Below, in pieces: positions 60,225-64,000 of a stretch of 64,000 bases of DNA. This DNA is from Tamarix chinensis (Eukaryota; Streptophyta; Magnoliopsida; Caryophyllales; Tamaricaceae): positions 52,813,942-52,877,941 of the forward strand of contig CM060172.1 in NCBI GenBank assembly GCA_030549775.1, given 5' to 3'. The translations under genes were made by a program, and so were the position numbers. The notes under the pieces were generated by a model. It was not told the origin of the DNA and did not search any database. It saw only the letters and a list, made by a program, of their open reading frames with translations. Every line of letters begins with the position of its first letter. The first letter of the stretch is position 1.

Positions 60225-63200
60225 TGTAATACCCCGTTTTTAGGAAATCTTAATTAAAATTAATAATTACGTATGATTAGTTATAATTATTAATTTAGGA
60301 GGTTTAGTATTAAACGTATTATTATTATTATTATTATTATTTCAATGACTTAGATATGAAATTAATTAGGCTAAAAAGTTAACAGAAACCGATTCTTCAT
60401 TTTAATCCTAGTTTTACCCGTAAATCTTATTTTAAAATTATTTTATTAATAATCTTTTTATCCGTAACCAAAAATAATTTCCTAAAAATTATTCCTGATT
60501 ATATTTATCTTTTTCGTCTTATTTAAATCTACCTTAGATCGAATTATTTTTCTATCCGATATTTTAATTTATCCGGACTAAATTTAATATAAAATATATA
60601 TGTATATAGATAAATATATTACTTATCTTCTCTCTCTCCTTCTGGCTTTTTCGGTCCCTTCTCCGTCATATCTCCCCTGTGGCCTGAACCTTCTGCATTT
60701 ATATACATATATACACGCCACACCTATCGCACACTCTACCCAAACAGTTCTCTTTTTCCCGCACACACTATCGGCCGAAGACAAAACACACGCAACACAC
60801 ACAACACTATTCATCCCAGCTCCCTCTTATTTTTCCTTCGACACTCAACCATTCCCGTCGTCCATTTTTCCCAGCCCTTTCCATCCTCCTTCCCTCTCTT
60901 CTCTGCCCAACTTCTCCAACCAAACAACCCATGCAGCCACCCTCTCCGTCCAGCACAACCAAACCAGCAGCTCGCCACCCCAGCCACGAAGCCCGTCGTC
61001 CACTCCCCTCCCTGCCCCGTTTGTTTCCAACGCAGCCCGCCAGCCCACCAGCACCCACAGCCATCGCAGCTCCCCTCCATTTCCATCACCCCTCCCCGTC
61101 GCAGAACACAGCCCTGCCACCTCCTCCCTTCATCCCAGCAGCCCACCACCCCGTCGCCCAAGCCTGCAGCGTCCAACCCGTCGCCCAGACCTTGCGCCCT
61201 TCCCCGACCGCAGCACCCTCTCCCGCAGCCACCTCGCAGCACCAGCCCCCGTCGCTCCCCCTCTTTTGTTCGATTTTTCCTCCCACCCAAACACCACCGC
61301 AGCACCTCCACCATCATCCCCCTGCACTTCTACCAGCCCTGCATCCACCACCGGGCCACCCCACCTTCTCCACCCGTCCCTCCTTTTCTTTCTCTTTCTC
61401 CTGCAGCCACAACTAGCCCAGCCTCCACGCAGCGCCAACCACCACCGTAGCCAACCAGCCGCCAGTCTCCACCGGCCACCGCCGGCCTGCCACCGCCACT
61501 GCCACCCTCTCCCTTCCCCTGCCTTGCCCAGCCGACCCTCTCGCCATTCTGCCGTGCCCCATTTTCCCCTCGAGCGTGACTCACGCTGCATGCAGCGTGA
61601 GTTGCGTAGTGGTTAAATAAAAATTTTGGTGCTAATATTAACTGTAAGGGTATTTTGGTAATTTTAGAAAAATAAATATTTTTATACTATAATTATTATT
61701 TTATCTGATAGATATTAATTCTGTATTTGTGGTATTATTTTTAGGTACGAAAGTTTAATTTGCAGGACCTAATACATTTTAGTGGATACCGCTAATTTTA
61801 CGTTTTTGCTGGATTTCAGGTAACCGTTATACTCTACTAAAATGATAAAAATTGCATGATAATACATTAGGGTTTTTGGTGTATGAAATATGTTTATCAT
61901 GATTTATTCCAATATAATTATGTGTTAATTATTATTATTATGAAAAAGGATAAAAACGGCATGTTATCTGATATAAAATATTTCGGGTATTAAAGTATGA
62001 CTTAAAAATAATCCTAATGACGGGAGAATGTTTGGTATGATGATTATGCATATAATTATTAGTTTAGCACGTTTAGATATAATTATGCAAGAATTATTAT
62101 GGATGTGTGCCCTAGGGGTAATTTAGTCTTTGTTATGTGATATGATATTTATCCTGAAAATCATGTCTAAACATGCATTATCTGTTGTTGATTTTATGAG
62201 TATGTGTTTTGTACGTTTCAAAAGTTTATGATAGAGTTTATATGCCGAAATCTATGTAGGGGCAAAATGGTCTTTTGACATGATTAATGATTTAAATTAT
62301 ATAATAAATAATTAGATTGTTCATTTTAGCCTTTTCATGATAGATTAATAAATAAGATAGACTTAGTATTTAAATGGATACTAATCTGATAATTATTAGC
62401 TTCAAGGGCATTTTGGTCATTTTCGGCCTAACGCCCAAATGTGAATAATTGGATATAGGATGGCCTTAGAATTTTGGTAGGTTGACCTTAGTATTGATTT
62501 GACTTTTCTTTTTACCGTTGACCGTAAGGTTGACTTGGATAATTGGAATAAAAGGGAAAATGAATAAGTATGGAAATAAGAATAATTGTATAATGTGTGT
62601 TATCTGTGATCACTTTATAAAAACACTAATACGTAAAGTGAAATACCTCGAGTTTGGGAATGGTTTCTCTCTAGGGGTAGCTATCCTAGAGACGAGGTAG
62701 GAGTCCTCGATTCGTTGGGTTTCTGGTGTGCCGGTTGTGCCCCAGTAAGGCCCTAGTTTACTCTATAGGTGACCTACGGGCCCTATAGGGGGTATCGATA
62801 CTTAAGGATTAGGTGTCCGAGGTGAGGAGGGTACTGTGTGCCTTGTGCGTCAGTATGACCAGAGTGCTGTTATGCCTCTGGGTTGGATGGTTGGAGGGTA
62901 ACGTGTTGCCTTGTGCGCCGGTATGACCGGTGTACTGTTATGTCTCCGGGTTATTCTTGTATCCCCCTCGAGTAAATAAATAAAAAATGGAAATAATGTG
63001 ATTTGATTTGAAGGATTATTATTGGATATTGGATTGGTTTGGTAGTGGCCGCTGTGCTACCTGTGGTTTAAGTAGTAGCCTGCGGGCCTACCTGTGTGGG
63101 TATTATGTTATGAGTATGTCTGTGATGTTATGTATATTATTATACTATATCTGTAAATATACGTTGATGTTTTGTATTTTAATTTACTATACCTGTAAGT

Positions 63201-64000
63201 GTACCGTGGGATTACGGATATTATTATTCTGTGTCTGTAAGTACCCAAGTGATATTATGTATTTTATCATATTCTACCTGTAAGTATACTTTTGATGTTG
63301 TGGATTATGTTATAGCTTACCTGTTAATACACTTGTGATGTTATAAATTTGGTTGGGAGTTATGCTGAGATATGAGTCATGCTGCTGATGTTATAATTGT
63401 TATGCTGGAGTTTAGGTTCTAATCATTACTTCTGAGAATACCTTTGACATGTTAGTCTGGTAAGCTGTCGGTTGTTTTAGACAAATAAAAATGAGTAGCA
63501 TGTAGCTTTAATAGAAATTGATTGTCTAAATGATTATTGTTTATCAATCCTCGTATGAATACTTAAATGTCTTGTACCTGTTAGTCGTATGCCTTGTATG
63601 TGTTCCATGCTAGTTTTTCATATTAGTTTGGTATAAAGGGTTATTCAGTACCGTAGTACTGACGGGTTCCGTTTCATGGTCCCCTGCCTATTCCACGGGC
63701 AGTCGCTACTTTGCAGGATTACTTTGAGGGTAAGGTCTGACGACTTCAAATAGAGGGTTGAGAGTTAGGACTATCCGGTGTTCGCCTCGACTTCTTTTGG
63801 TCCGGATATTTCTTGGACTCTTAAGTCCCCTGCTATTTCTCTTTGGTCACATTACAACTCTTGTCTGATCTTTTTGTATCTATTCAGGACAATGTAATTT
63901 GTAATGAAATTCTATCCTGCCTCTGTTTTAATATTATTTAAGTAAAGTAATGTTTTAGCCTTAGCACTCAGTATAAGAACGGTAGAGGATGCCAGACTTA
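60225..64000 (+). repeat. Long LTR, copy F (continues past window end)
   Basis: Starts TGTAATACCCCGTTTTTAGG. It matches copy E block for block: 'taggtacgaaagtttaatt' near 61743, 'ccctaggggtaatttagtc' near 62110, 'gggcattttggtcatttt' near 62405, 'attccacgggcagtcg' near 63690, and 'gtagaggatgccagactt' at the window end. By comparison with copy E that last block is about 115 bases short of the LTR end. Whether an internal region follows cannot be seen. CpG and G+C are better preserved here than in copies A, B, D and E, suggesting a younger insertion. Confidence 0.85.
60600..61616 (+). other. 338-codon Pro/Ser/His-rich frame in LTR copy F (probably not a gene)
   Basis: The longest open frame in the window, covering a C-rich island (about 60640-61610) that stands out from its AT-rich surroundings. 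The translation is low-complexity (PSSPPPRRPS, PPHLLHPSLLF) with no domain, although a hydrophobic N-terminus is present. The same LTR position in copies A, D and E is also pyrimidine-rich in the LTR sense and open in one or more frames, but their peptides do not align well. Sequence poor in A and G on the sense strand rarely contains stop codons, which explains the openness. Overlapping minus frames up to 168 codons support a compositional origin. Confidence 0.6.

Noticed and set aside
60811..61591. Gly/Trp/Arg-rich minus frames up to 168 codons
   Set aside because: Antisense shadows of the C-rich island in LTR copy F; low complexity, multiple overlapping frames.

Overview
The window looks like intergenic DNA from a flowering plant. 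It is strongly AT-rich and packed with plant-type transposable elements: Ty1/copia and Ty3/gypsy LTR retrotransposons, CACTA (En/Spm) and hAT DNA transposons, and Tourist-like MITEs. I see no bacterial or viral gene organisation, no rRNA or tRNA gene, no CRISPR array and no convincing multi-exon host gene. The species cannot be determined from what I see. Two weak candidates for host coding sequence are a 125-codon RNase H-like frame at 19077-19454 (-) and an exon-like stretch near 55341-55391 (+). LAYOUT: 1-4903 holds two long LTRs of one family (ends TGTAAYACCC and GGTGTTAYA), one inserted head-on into the other. 4904-16736 holds degenerate low-copy DNA, a decayed copia gag with its LTR (8010-9219), a telomere-like repeat stretch (11080-11765) and two sister 239-bp Tourist-like MITEs (12419 and 15230). 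A 1647-bp hAT element with a perfect 8-bp target duplication lies at 16745-18391. A copia 5' LTR, primer-binding site and gag lie on the + strand at 20066-22982 and are cut off by another long LTR. From 25019 to about 33350 a decayed copia pol on the - strand is interrupted twice, by a 680-bp solo LTR (25229-25908, duplication ACTTC) and by a complete LTR-to-LTR Ty3/gypsy element (27233-32291, duplication CTTGA). 34360-43339 is a degenerate CACTA element with a TNP2-type transposase pseudogene. 46224-46740 and 50301-50789 are short hAT elements. 48505-52479, 56052-59478 and 60225 to beyond 64000 are three more long LTRs; the first two are solo LTRs with near-perfect 5-bp duplications. HOW THE PARTS RELATE: every coding remnant I recognise belongs to a mobile element and is disabled by stops, frameshifts or deletions, so the story is nested insertion rather than pathways. 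The most interesting object is the gypsy element at 27233-32291. It has 871-bp LTRs with TGATG...CATCA ends, a Met-type primer-binding site set 4 bases inside the LTR, an integrase tail, and a reading frame that runs on into the 3' LTR. These are features of the CRM (centromeric) chromovirus clade. It is non-autonomous because reverse transcriptase, RNase H and the integrase core are deleted. I found no new defence, metabolic or regulatory system and do not claim one.
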